Shown one piece after another: positions 43,501 through 53,027 of a DNA stretch of 64,000 nt; positions within the stretch are counted from its first letter, which is position 1, and each line of letters opens with the position of its first letter. The DNA lies in NCBI GenBank assembly GCA_030068525.1, contig JASJOS010000010.1, positions 304,958 to 368,957 on the forward strand, read 5' to 3'. The notes below the pieces were generated by a model. The model saw only the letters and a list, made by a program, of their open reading frames with translations, made no database searches and was not told the DNA's origin. Position numbers and translations under genes: made by a program. The DNA comes from Xanthocytophaga flava (GTDB taxonomy: Bacteria > Bacteroidota > Bacteroidia > Cytophagales > 172606-1).

Positions 43501-44059
43501 TACTGGTTCCTTTATGTAATTGTTATTCGTACGTTAATTAATTTTTAAAAAAATCTTACATCTCCTTTGTAAGATAGAAATAATAAGTATATATGTTAAA
43601 TATTTTTCCAGGAGTTATGTGAGTATTTGATTTATCCAACTAATCAAAAGAAAAATATAGTACTAAATCTGCCTGGTGGTATGAAATATTATTTTACAAA
43701 AAAGCATCTATAGAAAAAATCATATTTGATTAAATGTAAGTTCGGATTCATTTTATTTTATAGAATGCGTCTTTTGCCATTTAACTTACTGTAAGAAAGC
43801 TCCCCTATATTCGGCAAATGTAAGAATAGTAACCAACCTGTCAAACTTTGAGAAGTTTCTAATACTTTCATTTGTAACTAATTATATATAGTTGAATTGT
43901 TGAAAAATATTTCATAGCTTACCTCATGAACTGCAAAATAAAGTTTGCAAAGCAACGCTTTTTTAGCAATTTTGACATAAGACTTGATGCAAAAGTTTTA
44001 CCAGCACACGCTAATCATCGTTAAAAATATAAAAGTTATCTACCTTCAGAAAGATTCAG
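43501..44059. other. Intergenic stretch between divergent manC and recQ
   Basis: The 559 bases are AT-rich, with no coding frame. The right end holds the candidate recQ promoter given separately. A manC promoter must lie at the left end but I cannot pick it out. Confidence 0.3.
43944..43974 (+). promoter_or_regulatory. Candidate recQ promoter
   Basis: TTTG at 43944-43947 and CAATTTTG at 43967-43974 stand 19 bases apart, matching the Bacteroidota -33/-7 pair except for C in place of the first T. The leader to recQ would be about 80 bases. Confidence 0.4.
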
Positions 44060-46252
44060 ATGTTGACGGACGAGTTATCTCAAATAAAAGAAACCCTTAA
44101 AGACGTTTTTGGCTATAGCCAGTTTCGCGGAACCCAGGAAGAAATTATTCAAAGTATTTTAGCGGGACGCAATACGTTTGTAATTATGCCAACAGGGGCA
44201 GGTAAATCATTGTGTTACCAGTTGCCTGCTATTGTGATGTCTGGGACAGCCATTGTAATTTCACCCCTGATTGCTTTAATGAAAAATCAGGTAGACCAGT
44301 TGAATGCAGTTGGTATCAACGCCCAGTTTTTAAATTCTACTCTCAGCAAAGCGGAAATCACAAAAGTTAAAAAAGATGTATTAAATGGTGAGATCAGGCT
44401 TTTGTATGTAGCACCTGAATCTTTAACCAAAGAAGAAAATATTGACCTTCTCAAAAAAGCTAATATCTCATTTGTTGCAGTAGATGAAGCTCATTGTATC
44501 TCTGAATGGGGCCATGATTTTCGCCCGGAATACCGCAAGATCAGAGGTATCATTGAAAATTTGGGTAAAAACCTTCCTATTATTGCCCTTACAGCTACGG
44601 CAACCCCTAAAGTCCAGACTGACATTCAGAGAAACCTGGATATGGACGATGCGGAACTTTTTAAATCTTCCTTTAACCGCAAAAATCTTTACTACGAAGT
44701 ACGTCCAAAAGTTGATGCGAAGAAGCAACTAATCAAGTATATAAAAAACCACAAAGGCAAGTCAGGTATTATCTATTGCCTTAGCCGCAAGAAAGTAGAA
44801 GAAATTGCTGAGTTACTCAGTGTAAATGATATTAAAGCATTGCCTTATCATGCTGGTCTGGATGCGTCAATTCGTATGGCTAACCAGGACGCATTTTTGA
44901 ATGAAGATGTAGATGTAATTGTGGCTACTATCGCATTTGGAATGGGAATTGACAAACCAGATGTTCGTTTTGTTATTCACTACGATGCTCCAAAGTCGCT
45001 GGAAGGGTATTATCAGGAAACAGGGCGATCTGGCCGTGATGGTTTGGAAGGGAACTGTATCATGTTCTATAGCTACAATGACATTCTGAAGCTGGAGAAA
45101 TTTAATAAAGACAAACCTGTTACAGAGCGGGATAATGCCAAACATCTCTTACAGGAGATGGCTGCTTATGCTGAATCTTCTGTATGTCGTCGCCGTCAGC
45201 TTCTACATTATTTTGGTGAGCAACTGGATCATGATTGTGGTTATTGTGATAACTGTCTGAAACCTCGTGAGAAATTTGAGGCGCAGGATGATGTAGTGCT
45301 GGCAGTTCAGGCCGTAATACAGACAGAGTCACGTTTTGGAGTGCCACATCTTGTGGATGTTTTACGTGGCGTTAAAAATGATTATGTAATAAGCTACGGA
45401 CATGACAAACTTAAGCTATTTGGTGTAGGTGCAGAAAAAGATGTAGCCTATTGGACCTCTGTGTATCGTCAGATTACCATTTATAACTTCCTGGAAAAAG
45501 ATGTAGATGTAATTGGTATTGCGCGTCCGTCTGCTAAAGGACTGGAATTCATAGATAATCCTTATCCTGTCACGCTGACTAAGGATCATGATTATTCAAA
45601 TGTAGATGAAGAAAGTGATGAGGATGATAATGATGCTGGTAATCCATCTACTCCACGTGCTGCCGATGAGACTTTATTCGAAATGCTGAAAGCACTTCGT
45701 AAAAAGATTGCGAAAGAGAAGGGCTTACCTCCATACGTTATTTTTCAGGATCCTTCTCTGGAAGAGATGGCTACTACCTATCCCACAACTAAAGAGGAAT
45801 TGGCGCAGATTAATGGCGTTGGAGGAGGAAAGGTTGCTAAATTTGGTAAACCATTTCTTGAACTAATAGCTAAGTATGTTGCTGAGAATGATATAGAGAC
45901 AGATTCTGATGTATTAATCAAGTCTACAGCTAATAAGTCTAAGACCAAGATCTTTATCATTCAGCAAATTGACCGGAAAATCAATCTGGACGAAATCGCA
46001 GAGTCAAAAGTTTTGACTATGGCTGATTTAATAGAAGAGATAGAGCATATTTGTTATTCTGGAACACGTCTTAATCTGGATTATTATATTGATCAGATTT
46101 TGGATGAAGACAAACAACAGGATATCTGGGATTACTTTATTTCTGCAGAAACAGACAGTATGAAAGTAGCACTAGCCGAGATGGGGGATGATTTTAGTGA
46201 AGAAGAATTACGACTTATGCGGATTAAATTTCTTTCGGAAGTTGCCAACTAG
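44060..46252 (+). CDS. recQ: ATP-dependent DNA helicase RecQ
   Basis: This encodes 730 residues, a 3'-to-5' DNA helicase of recombination and fork repair. Domains: helicase core with Walker A TGAGKSLCYQLPA and DEAH box VDEAHCISEWGHDFRPEY; motif VI QETGRSGRDG; the zinc-binding part with C-x12-type cysteines CRRRQLL and CGYCDNC; the RQC winged helix (FGVPHLVDVLRG, YWTSVYRQI); and an HRDC domain (about 535-610, FEMLKALRKKIAKEKGLPPY). A further 110 residues follow, helical and acidic, often found in Bacteroidota RecQ. It stands alone, ending in a terminator. Confidence 0.97.
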   Translation: MLTDELSQIKETLKDVFGYSQFRGTQEEIIQSILAGRNTFVIMPTGAGKSLCYQLPAIVMSGTAIVISPLIALMKNQVDQLNAVGINAQFLNSTLSKAEITKVKKDVLNGEIRLLYVAPESLTKEENIDLLKKANISFVAVDEAHCISEWGHDFRPEYRKIRGIIENLGKNLPIIALTATATPKVQTDIQRNLDMDDAELFKSSFNRKNLYYEVRPKVDAKKQLIKYIKNHKGKSGIIYCLSRKKVEEIAELLSVNDIKALPYHAGLDASIRMANQDAFLNEDVDVIVATIAFGMGIDKPDVRFVIHYDAPKSLEGYYQETGRSGRDGLEGNCIMFYSYNDILKLEKFNKDKPVTERDNAKHLLQEMAAYAESSVCRRRQLLHYFGEQLDHDCGYCDNCLKPREKFEAQDDVVLAVQAVIQTESRFGVPHLVDVLRGVKNDYVISYGHDKLKLFGVGAEKDVAYWTSVYRQITIYNFLEKDVDVIGIARPSAKGLEFIDNPYPVTLTKDHDYSNVDEESDEDDNDAGNPSTPRAADETLFEMLKALRKKIAKEKGLPPYVIFQDPSLEEMATTYPTTKEELAQINGVGGGKVAKFGKPFLELIAKYVAENDIETDSDVLIKSTANKSKTKIFIIQQIDRKINLDEIAESKVLTMADLIEEIEHICYSGTRLNLDYYIDQILDEDKQQDIWDYFISAETDSMKVALAEMGDDFSEEELRLMRIKFLSEVAN

Positions 46253-46273
46253 AAAATGTAGCATTCTTTTCTT

Positions 46274-46308
46274 AAAAGACCTCTTTTCACTCTGGAAAGA
46301 GGTCTTTT
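46274..46308 (+). terminator. recQ terminator
   Basis: AAAAGACCTCTTT pairs exactly with AAAGAGGTCTTTT across a nine-base loop, just after the recQ stop. Confidence 0.9.
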
Positions 46309-46581
46309 GTTTGTTAGAGTAGTAGATAATTGTAAATGCGAATACACCTTGAGCTATTGCTACAAAGTGTATTTAGACACTTTATCTGAAGTTTGTTCAA
46401 TCTTATACCCTGCCAATTCTTTGCTAAGGCCTTTTTTTATACACGTGAAATCTTAATTTTGCGCAGCTAACGCCATTTATGGCTTTTTCTATAATCTGAT
46501 TCTACCTGTTTGCTTAGCATAACTGCATTGAGTAGAGTCTGCCAACTCTGTTTTTATACATAACGTCTCTTATTCCTTTTT
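46309..46581 (+). promoter_or_regulatory. purD upstream region with a -7-like box
   Basis: TAATTTTG at 46454-46461 fits the TAnnTTTG box exactly. The nearest TTTG upstream (46420-46423) is 30 bases away, too far for the usual pair, and the leader to purD would be 120 bases. No other feature is seen. Confidence 0.3.
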
Positions 46582-47871
46582 ATGAAAATACTTATTCTTG
46601 GTTCTGGTGGTAGAGAGCATGCTTTAGCGTGGAAGATCAAGCAAAGTCCTTTGTGTTCACAGTTATTTGTTGCACCAGGAAATGCAGGAACTCATGAGAT
46701 AGCAACTAATGTTGCTATTGGGGTGAATGACTTTACTGCCATTACGGATTTTGTACTGAAGGAGTCCATTGAGCTTGTGGTAGTTGGTCCGGAAGAACCA
46801 TTGGTACGCGGTATTCGGAATACATTTGAGGAAAGAGAAGATCTAAAACATGTGTTGATTGTAGGACCAGGTAGGGAAGGGGCTCAACTGGAAGGGAGTA
46901 AAGATTTTTCAAAGCAATTTATGCAGCGACACAATATTCCTACAGCCCGTTACCAGACATTTACTCCTGAACAATTAGAAGAGGGACTCGAATATATTGA
47001 TAAGCAGGAATTGCCCATTGTACTAAAAGCGGATGGATTAGCAGCAGGAAAAGGTGTAATTATTGCGCAAAGCTATAAAGAAGCACATGAGACACTTACA
47101 GATATGTTGGCTCATCAGAAGTTTGGAGATGCCAGTAGCCGTGTAGTAATTGAACAATACCTTACTGGAATAGAGCTGTCTGTCTTTGTACTTACTGATG
47201 GTAAAGATTACAAAATATTGCCTGAAGCCAAAGATTACAAACGGATAGGAGAAGGAGATACAGGACTAAATACGGGTGGAATGGGTGCTGTTTCTCCTGT
47301 ACCATTTGTGGATAGGGAATTCATGCAGAAAATAGATGAACGAATTATATGGCCAACAATAGAAGGCTTGTATAAAGAAAACATTTCCTATGTTGGCTTT
47401 ATATTCTTTGGATTAATAAATGTAGATGGAGAACCTTATGTAATTGAGTATAATGCACGTATGGGTGATCCTGAAACAGAAGTAGTAATCCCTCGTATTC
47501 AGTCAGACTTAGTTGAGTTATTAGTCGCTACTGCTAATGGTACACTGTCTGAAAAACGAATTCAGTTTGTGCCTCGTATTGCTACTACAGTAATGCTTGT
47601 TTCCGGAGGCTATCCGGGAGACTATGAAAAAGGAAAGGTTATCTCAGATACCGGAAAAGTGGAGAATGTACTGGTATTTCATGCAGGCACAAAACTAACT
47701 CCTGACAATCGTGTGGTAACAGATGGAGGACGTGTAATGGCGTTAACAGCATATGGAGCAGATATCCGTCAGGCATTGGCTAAGTCTAATCAGGCTGCAG
47801 AACGGATACAATGGGAGGGAAAATATTATCGCAAAGATATAGGATTGGATTTATTGAAGATAAGTAAGTAA
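46582..47871 (+). CDS. purD: Phosphoribosylamine-glycine ligase
   Basis: This encodes 429 residues, the second enzyme of purine synthesis (phosphoribosylamine, glycine and ATP to GAR). Motifs are in order: MKILILGSGGREHALAWK, VVVGPEEPLVRG, GSKDFSKQFMQRHNIPTA, the ATP-grasp part VLKADGLAAGKGVIIA, the family signature NTGGMGAVSP and NARMGDPETEV near the end. It is a single gene here, not in a purine operon, as is normal in this phylum. Confidence 0.97.
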   Translation: MKILILGSGGREHALAWKIKQSPLCSQLFVAPGNAGTHEIATNVAIGVNDFTAITDFVLKESIELVVVGPEEPLVRGIRNTFEEREDLKHVLIVGPGREGAQLEGSKDFSKQFMQRHNIPTARYQTFTPEQLEEGLEYIDKQELPIVLKADGLAAGKGVIIAQSYKEAHETLTDMLAHQKFGDASSRVVIEQYLTGIELSVFVLTDGKDYKILPEAKDYKRIGEGDTGLNTGGMGAVSPVPFVDREFMQKIDERIIWPTIEGLYKENISYVGFIFFGLINVDGEPYVIEYNARMGDPETEVVIPRIQSDLVELLVATANGTLSEKRIQFVPRIATTVMLVSGGYPGDYEKGKVISDTGKVENVLVFHAGTKLTPDNRVVTDGGRVMALTAYGADIRQALAKSNQAAERIQWEGKYYRKDIGLDLLKISK

Positions 47872-48038
47872 ATTTGATTTTGAAGTGTAAATTCAGAATC
47901 AGGAAACAACAGAAAGGATGAAGAGTATTTCTCTTCTAAATACGTTAATCTTTTCGGTAGTTGGATGGGACCTGGTTTTTGAGTAAAGCCTTCAGAATTT
48001 TTTTCACGTAGGCGAAAGCCGATTTTATATAAAATAAT

Positions 48039-49136
48039 ATGGCATGTACAGGGTGTAGCACAGCTTCTAATGGAACTGGAGCAACCGGCTGCGAGACAGG
48101 TGGTTGCAATAAGATGAATGTTTTTGACTGGCTGGGGAATATGGATATTCCTTTGGAACAGCGTTTTAATATTGTAGAAATACGCTTTAAAGGAGGACGG
48201 AAAGAGTTTTTTCGTAACTCAAATTATCTGGAACTATTTACAGGAGATCAGGTAATTGTAGAGGTACCAGGAGGACATCACCTGGGGATAGTTTCATTGC
48301 AAGGCGATTTGGTTCGTCTGCAAATGAAAAAGAAAGGTGTGCAGGATAATGAAGAAATCAGACAGATCTATCGGATCGCAACAGAAAAAGACATTGAAAA
48401 GCATGAACAGACAAAAGCTCGGGAATTGCCTACAATGTTTCGTACTCGTGAGATTATTCGTGACTTGAATCTGCAAATGAAACTCTCAGATGTAGAATAT
48501 CAATCCGATAATACCAAGGCTACATTTTTCTACTCAGCAGATGATCGGGTTGATTTCAGAGAACTGATTAAGATTCTGGCTGCAGAATTTAAAGTACGGG
48601 TAGAGATGCGCCAGATTAGTTTGCGTCAGGAAGCTGGCAGACTGGGAGGCATAGGTTCCTGTGGTCGGGAATTATGTTGTTCCACCTGGTTGAATGATTT
48701 CAAAGCTGTATCTACAGTTGCTGCCCGATACCAAAATCTTTCGCTTAATCCAACAAAACTTTCCGGACAATGCGGAAGGTTAAAGTGTTGCCTTAACTAT
48801 GAGCTGGAGACTTATATGGAAGCTTTGCAGGGAATTCCTACGATAGAAGAGCCTCTGAAAACTAAAAAGGGCCATGCTTATTTACAGAAGACCGACATTT
48901 TTAAGAAGATTCTTTGGTTTGGATATCATGAAGAAACGACCTGGCATCCATTGGGTGTAGAACGTGTTAATGAGATTCTGATTATGAACCGGAATGGTAT
49001 TACACCTGAATCATTATTCGAAAATGAACTGGCGATAATAGAAGCAACTCCTATCAATAGTGATCTGGCCAAACTGGATAAGCGGTTGAATGATAAAGAA
49101 AAAGATAAAAAGAAATTTAAGAAGAAGCGCCGTTAA
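48039..49136 (+). CDS. ricT: PSP1-domain protein RicT
   Basis: This encodes 365 residues. The N-terminus has four cysteines in a Gly/Thr-rich stretch (Cys3, Cys6, Cys18, Cys23). The PSP1 domain holds the conserved cysteines GSCGRELCCSTWL and GQCGRLKCCLNYE. In Bacillus the RicT/YaaT homologue binds iron-sulfur as part of the Ric complex in mRNA maturation; in Bacteroidota the partners are less clear. The end is strongly basic (KDKKKFKKKRR). The next gene is gldH, an arrangement I recall in other gliding Bacteroidota. Confidence 0.92.
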   Translation: MACTGCSTASNGTGATGCETGGCNKMNVFDWLGNMDIPLEQRFNIVEIRFKGGRKEFFRNSNYLELFTGDQVIVEVPGGHHLGIVSLQGDLVRLQMKKKGVQDNEEIRQIYRIATEKDIEKHEQTKARELPTMFRTREIIRDLNLQMKLSDVEYQSDNTKATFFYSADDRVDFRELIKILAAEFKVRVEMRQISLRQEAGRLGGIGSCGRELCCSTWLNDFKAVSTVAARYQNLSLNPTKLSGQCGRLKCCLNYELETYMEALQGIPTIEEPLKTKKGHAYLQKTDIFKKILWFGYHEETTWHPLGVERVNEILIMNRNGITPESLFENELAIIEATPINSDLAKLDKRLNDKEKDKKKFKKKRR

Positions 49137-49186
49137 GCTTTTCTATTTTGTAAACTGATCTTTCTGAGAAAAATTTAGCGAAAATA

Positions 49187-49237
49187 AATCCAGCAGATCA
49201 ATATAGCACAGGTTGTGTAGTATTGATTTGCTGGATT
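49187..49237 (+). terminator. Hairpin between ricT and gldH
   Basis: A 17-base pair of arms (49187-49203 and 49221-49237) with one G-U pair. The following bases are only moderately T-rich, so it may only partly stop transcription and leave some gldH read-through. Confidence 0.65.
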
Positions 49238-49273
49238 CTTATCTCTTACACGACTCTAACACCAAGTATACAC

Positions 49274-49780
49274 ATGATATTATCTCACTCTCTGATTACT
49301 ATAAGAAAAAGGCTGATACAGATTTTCGGAATTGTTTTACTCGGACTTTGCTGGGCCTGTGATACAGAACGGGTATATGAGCAATATCATGATATTCCTG
49401 AAAATCAATGGTTTATTGATAGCGTACAAACCTTTACTTTTACTATCGAAGATCCATCTATTCCCTATAATATCTATTATAATATTCGTAATTCTGTCTC
49501 ATATCCTTATTACAACCTGTTTGTAACCTACTATTTGACAGATGCCAGCGGAAAACAGTTGTCATCTCAACTACAGGAGTTACTATTGATGGATACACAG
49601 ACAGGTAAGCCTCTTGGTGAAGGTTTGGGGGATATATTTGATAATCAGGTTATCTCGCTTACTAAATTTAAGTTTCCACAAAAGGGTGCATATACATTTA
49701 AAATCAAACAGTATATGCGGAAAGATCCACTTCCAGAGGTTATGAGTGTTGGAATTCGCGTAGAAAAAGCCAGCCAGTAA
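49274..49780 (+). CDS. gldH: Gliding motility lipoprotein GldH
   Basis: This encodes 168 residues. The ATG at 49274 is preferred over a TTG further up; it leads to a signal peptide ending CWACD with a lipid Cys about residue 30. The mature part has the GldH pattern: early YEQYHDIPENQWFIDSV, FTIEDPSIPYNIYYNIRN, YYNLFVTYYLTD and a late GAYTFKIKQYMRKDPLPEV. GldH is needed for gliding and for the type IX secretion-linked machinery in Flavobacterium. Its presence supports a gliding way of life. Confidence 0.9.
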   Translation: MILSHSLITIRKRLIQIFGIVLLGLCWACDTERVYEQYHDIPENQWFIDSVQTFTFTIEDPSIPYNIYYNIRNSVSYPYYNLFVTYYLTDASGKQLSSQLQELLLMDTQTGKPLGEGLGDIFDNQVISLTKFKFPQKGAYTFKIKQYMRKDPLPEVMSVGIRVEKASQ

Positions 49781-49878
49781 ACGAGTAAAATCAGATATCG
49801 TGAGACTCTTTGTAAACAGGCTAAGATCGGCTTTGATGAGATAATCTTTTTGATGACCTGTTGCCTCCGAACTAGAAT

Positions 49879-50520
49879 ATGATGAAAACAAAATTCCTTC
49901 CATTATTTCCGCTTACCTTGGTAGCTTATCCTCACGAAAGGATAAACCTGCATATTTTTGAGCCACGATATCAACAACTAATCAATGAGTGTCTGGAGAA
50001 TGATACTACATTTGGTATACCTGCATTTATCAATAATCAGATTCAACAATATGGTACTGAAATGCGTGTGGCCAATCTGCGCCAACGCTATGATGATGGG
50101 AAAATGGATATTGAAACAGAAGGGCTAGAAGTATTTAAAATTCAACGTTTTGAGAACCCTACCAAAGGTAAATTATATGCTGCTGGTGATGTAGAAATAT
50201 TAACAATTTGGGGCGATCCTCAATCTGAATTGGTAGCAGAACTAATGTCTAAGGTCAAAATATTGTATAAGTTGCTACAGGCCGAATTAAAATTACGTAT
50301 CACCGATTATGACTATTTCTCATATCAGATAGCACATAAGGTAGGACTCTCTGTAGAGAGCGAATATGAGTTATTAAAAATAACTTCAGAAAAGGACCGG
50401 CAACGCTATTTGTTGAAGCATCTGGAAAAAACTATCCCTGTAATGGAAAATATGGAGGCTACAAAAGAACGGATTCGAATGAATGGCCATTTTAAGCACT
50501 TTGATCCTTTGAACTTTTAA
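49879..50520 (+). CDS. Lon N-terminal (substrate-binding) domain protein
   Basis: This encodes 213 residues consisting of the Lon substrate-binding domain alone: FLPLFPLTLVAYPHERINLH, FEPRYQQLINECLEND, then RYDDGKMDIETEGLEVFKI and a helical end (YLLKHLEKTIPVMENMEAT). The ATPase and protease parts of Lon are absent, as in the LonN/YcaL-like family found across bacteria. It may help bind unfolded proteins. Two ATGs in a row start the gene; the first is used. Confidence 0.9.
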   Translation: MMKTKFLPLFPLTLVAYPHERINLHIFEPRYQQLINECLENDTTFGIPAFINNQIQQYGTEMRVANLRQRYDDGKMDIETEGLEVFKIQRFENPTKGKLYAAGDVEILTIWGDPQSELVAELMSKVKILYKLLQAELKLRITDYDYFSYQIAHKVGLSVESEYELLKITSEKDRQRYLLKHLEKTIPVMENMEATKERIRMNGHFKHFDPLNF

Positions 50521-50570
50521 GATCGCTTAAAAAAATGAGCCGTGTAAAATAGAAAGCATTGCTATTTTTA

Positions 50571-50578
50571 TACTTTTG
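50571..50578 (+). promoter_or_regulatory. -7-like box of the cupin gene
   Basis: TACTTTTG fits the TAnnTTTG consensus and lies 50 bases before the chosen ATG. No convincing TTG at -33. Confidence 0.3.
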
Positions 50579-50628
50579 CGACGTTGAACTTTGTATATCG
50601 TTATTTATCATATAATTATCCTTACGCC

Positions 50629-51117
50629 ATGACAAATGAAATCTTTTCAAAAATAGCCCAACAACTTTCAGAAAAGGGCTTCACTATTGCCTCTTCTGAT
50701 TTTACCCGTCCATGGGGTGGCTTTTTTGTAATAGATGAATCCCAGACTCAAAAATTTATTGAAACCTATTTTCCTTCTCTGCCTGCTAACAGCCTTTTGC
50801 AAGGAGCACGGTTAAGTCCCAAGATTCTGGTAGTAGGACCTCAGAAACGTTTATCCTGGCAATATCATTTCCGCCGTGCGGAAGTATGGCGTGTAGTAGA
50901 TGGCCCTATAGCCGTTGCTCAAAGTGATACCGATGAGCAAACCGAGCCTAAAACATACCAGAATGGTGAACTGATAACTCTTAAGCAGGGAGAACGCCAT
51001 CGGTTGATTGGATTGGATAAGTGGGGAGTAGTAGCAGAGATATGGCAACATACAAATGCTGACCATCCATCTGATGAGTCGGATATTGTGAGAGTACAGG
51101 ATGATTTTAGTCGCTAA
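50629..51117 (+). CDS. Phosphomannose isomerase type II-like cupin
   Basis: This encodes 162 residues from the ATG at 50629; the upstream frame would need a TTG in the promoter. It shows the C-terminal, isomerase half of the bifunctional GMP-PMI proteins: RPWGGFFVI, SPKILVVGPQKRLSWQYHF, RRAEVWRVVDGP, LKQGERHRLIGL and SDIVRVQDDFSR. It would bind a metal through Gln, His, Glu and His of these motifs and convert fructose 6-phosphate and mannose 6-phosphate. The other half is encoded at manC, about 7 kb away. Confidence 0.85.
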   Translation: MTNEIFSKIAQQLSEKGFTIASSDFTRPWGGFFVIDESQTQKFIETYFPSLPANSLLQGARLSPKILVVGPQKRLSWQYHFRRAEVWRVVDGPIAVAQSDTDEQTEPKTYQNGELITLKQGERHRLIGLDKWGVVAEIWQHTNADHPSDESDIVRVQDDFSR

Positions 51118-51123
51118 GAATTT

Positions 51124-51157
51124 AACTCCCTGGAAATCTGTTTTCGGGGAGTTTTTG
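51124..51157 (+). terminator. Terminator after the cupin gene
   Basis: AACTCCC (51124-51130) pairs with GGGAGTT (51147-51153), followed by T4. Confidence 0.75.
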
Positions 51158-51182
51158 TATAGACATGTTCGTGGCAAATAAG

Positions 51183-51659
51183 ATGCGTATCTATACCTAT
51201 CTGATTTCGGGTTTTGTTCTGACTTCATTTTTTATAGTGGGATGCCAGAAAGAAGAGAAGGATGTAGAGGATATGCGTAGTATGCTGACTCTGGTAAACA
51301 CAATACGTACTGCCGGATGTCAATGTGGGTCTGACTGGATACCTCCTGCAAAGGAGCTAACATGGAATGATACACTAGCGATTGCTGCACATAATCATGC
51401 TACCGACATGACTAAAAGAGAGTATTTCGATCATGTCTCTCCTGAAGGTACTTCTCCTATTCAACGGGCTCAGCAGGTTGGTTATTCCGGATTATATATT
51501 GGTGAAAATATCGCCCGGGGATATTCTTCTATGCAGAGGGTAATAGATGACTGGAAAGTAAGCGAAAGTCACTGTAAAACCATGATGGATACATTGTATA
51601 CTGAAATGGGTGCGGGTAGATACGAGACTTATTGGGTGCAGGAATTTGGCAGTCGCTAG
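51183..51659 (+). CDS. CAP-domain lipoprotein
   Basis: This encodes 158 residues from the ATG at 51183 (signal MRIYTYLISGFVLTSFFIVGC, lipid Cys21); an ATG six codons before is in frame. The rest is a CAP/SCP domain: LTWNDTLAIAAHNHATDMTK, YFDHVSPEGTSPIQRAQQ, IGENIARGYSS, and the late YTEMGAGRYETYWVQEFGSR. The conserved His, Glu, His and Tyr of the CAP cavity are present. The role in bacteria is poorly defined. The gene is convergent with the next one. Confidence 0.9.
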   Translation: MRIYTYLISGFVLTSFFIVGCQKEEKDVEDMRSMLTLVNTIRTAGCQCGSDWIPPAKELTWNDTLAIAAHNHATDMTKREYFDHVSPEGTSPIQRAQQVGYSGLYIGENIARGYSSMQRVIDDWKVSESHCKTMMDTLYTEMGAGRYETYWVQEFGSR

Positions 51660-51664
51660 GCTTT

Positions 51665-52837
51665 CTACTTTTTCTTTTCAAATACCCAGTCACCTTCTTT
51701 TCGGATACATACCAGACCTGTAATAGCAGGCATATTTAATTTCTGTAATGCTAGTTTCAATTCCTTCGCTCGTTTTCCAGATCCATTAGTATCCAATGCC
51801 AGTAATTTATTGATCATTGTTTGTTCATTCGCTTGGGGTTGGGATAATACTTTCTGTATATCTTCAAATCGTGCCCTTCCATGATGAATCAGATCTACTA
51901 AGACTATACATACTTTGAAGGATTGCCCATTTATATCTAATGCTGAGAAACCTGCTTCCTGACTCTTACTCCAATAGCTGTTTAAGATTTGTTTAGCCCA
52001 CTTTATAGCTAATCGCACCTGTATTGTTCTGAAGGATGTGTCAGAATCTACCAGATAAAGAAATTTGGCTGCATTGATAAGTTCCTTATCATCAATTCGG
52101 CTAGAGTCTGGATTGAGAAGCTGGCGAAGTGGATGAGGGCGAGCTTCATTTGGGCGAGGCATAAAATCTGATGTTCGGTACATTCTTCTGGAAACCGTAT
52201 CCCTGAACTGTCTGTATTTATCTGTAATAGTAAGATTGGGAAAAAGGGCATGCCCCTTAGGTGAAATAAGTACTTGCCTGAAATATTCTGCAAATGCACT
52301 GTCTTTACCACGACCATTGGCTGCAAACTGTAAAAAACCAAAAGAGAAGCCTACAGGGTCGTATGTATTCAAACCTCTGAATAAGCCACCCTCGCAGTCG
52401 CTGATCGGTTTAAGGAAATATTGCCAGAGTTGTATATCTGTTATTGTTGGGATAGTATAAGGTTTTTGAGTCTGAAAGAAGTTGTCTTTCTTTTCCAGAG
52501 TATCGATCTCCTTTTTAAATAATGAGGTTTGAATCAGTAATGGCAGGTTACAGATACCATGAAGTGTTTTAGATCCATATGCGTATCTCATATGGACTCC
52601 CAGTAAACGTTGTTGGGAAGTTTCCGGCGAAGAATAGGTACATAACGTATCTGACTGTACTATTTTCTGCTTAGTCTTCTTTTGAAAGACAGTGTCTGTT
52701 TTCTGGTATAGATAAATGGTTAATTGACTAGTACTATCATATAGTGTTCGGAATGGCTTAATCTGACTCATTCCCTGAAAAGAGAATAAAATAGTCAAAG
52801 AAAAAGAGTACACTATTTTGCCAATAGACATATGCAT
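51665..52837 (-). CDS. Exported protein with lysozyme-like motif
   Basis: This encodes 390 residues. Start at 52837 (MHMSIGKIVYSFSLTILFSF) gives a signal peptide; the frame stays open 30 codons more. I recognise no family by whole length. Near the middle (about residues 147-180) stands SDCEGGLFRGLNTYDPVGFS followed by FGFLQFAANGRG, like the catalytic Glu and the G-x-x-Q-x region of lysozyme-like or chitosanase folds. Two later helical regions follow. This hints at peptidoglycan or chitosan cleavage in the periplasm, but the match is short. Convergent with the CAP gene, only five bases apart. Confidence 0.7.
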   Translation of the reverse strand: MHMSIGKIVYSFSLTILFSFQGMSQIKPFRTLYDSTSQLTIYLYQKTDTVFQKKTKQKIVQSDTLCTYSSPETSQQRLLGVHMRYAYGSKTLHGICNLPLLIQTSLFKKEIDTLEKKDNFFQTQKPYTIPTITDIQLWQYFLKPISDCEGGLFRGLNTYDPVGFSFGFLQFAANGRGKDSAFAEYFRQVLISPKGHALFPNLTITDKYRQFRDTVSRRMYRTSDFMPRPNEARPHPLRQLLNPDSSRIDDKELINAAKFLYLVDSDTSFRTIQVRLAIKWAKQILNSYWSKSQEAGFSALDINGQSFKVCIVLVDLIHHGRARFEDIQKVLSQPQANEQTMINKLLALDTNGSGKRAKELKLALQKLNMPAITGLVCIRKEGDWVFEKKK

Positions 52838-53027
52838 AGGATAATTAGTCAGAACAAACTGTATCAGGGTTTTCCCTGAATTTTCTTTTTGGGGTATTCT
52901 ACTGATGTAAATAGTACAAAAAAACAAAAAATTTGTGCAATAAAATACTAGGTATTACTAGTAGTTTCTCACCATACAAAACAACTTCGGTAATAATAAT
53001 CCTCTTTCACTACTATCAATCTATTTT

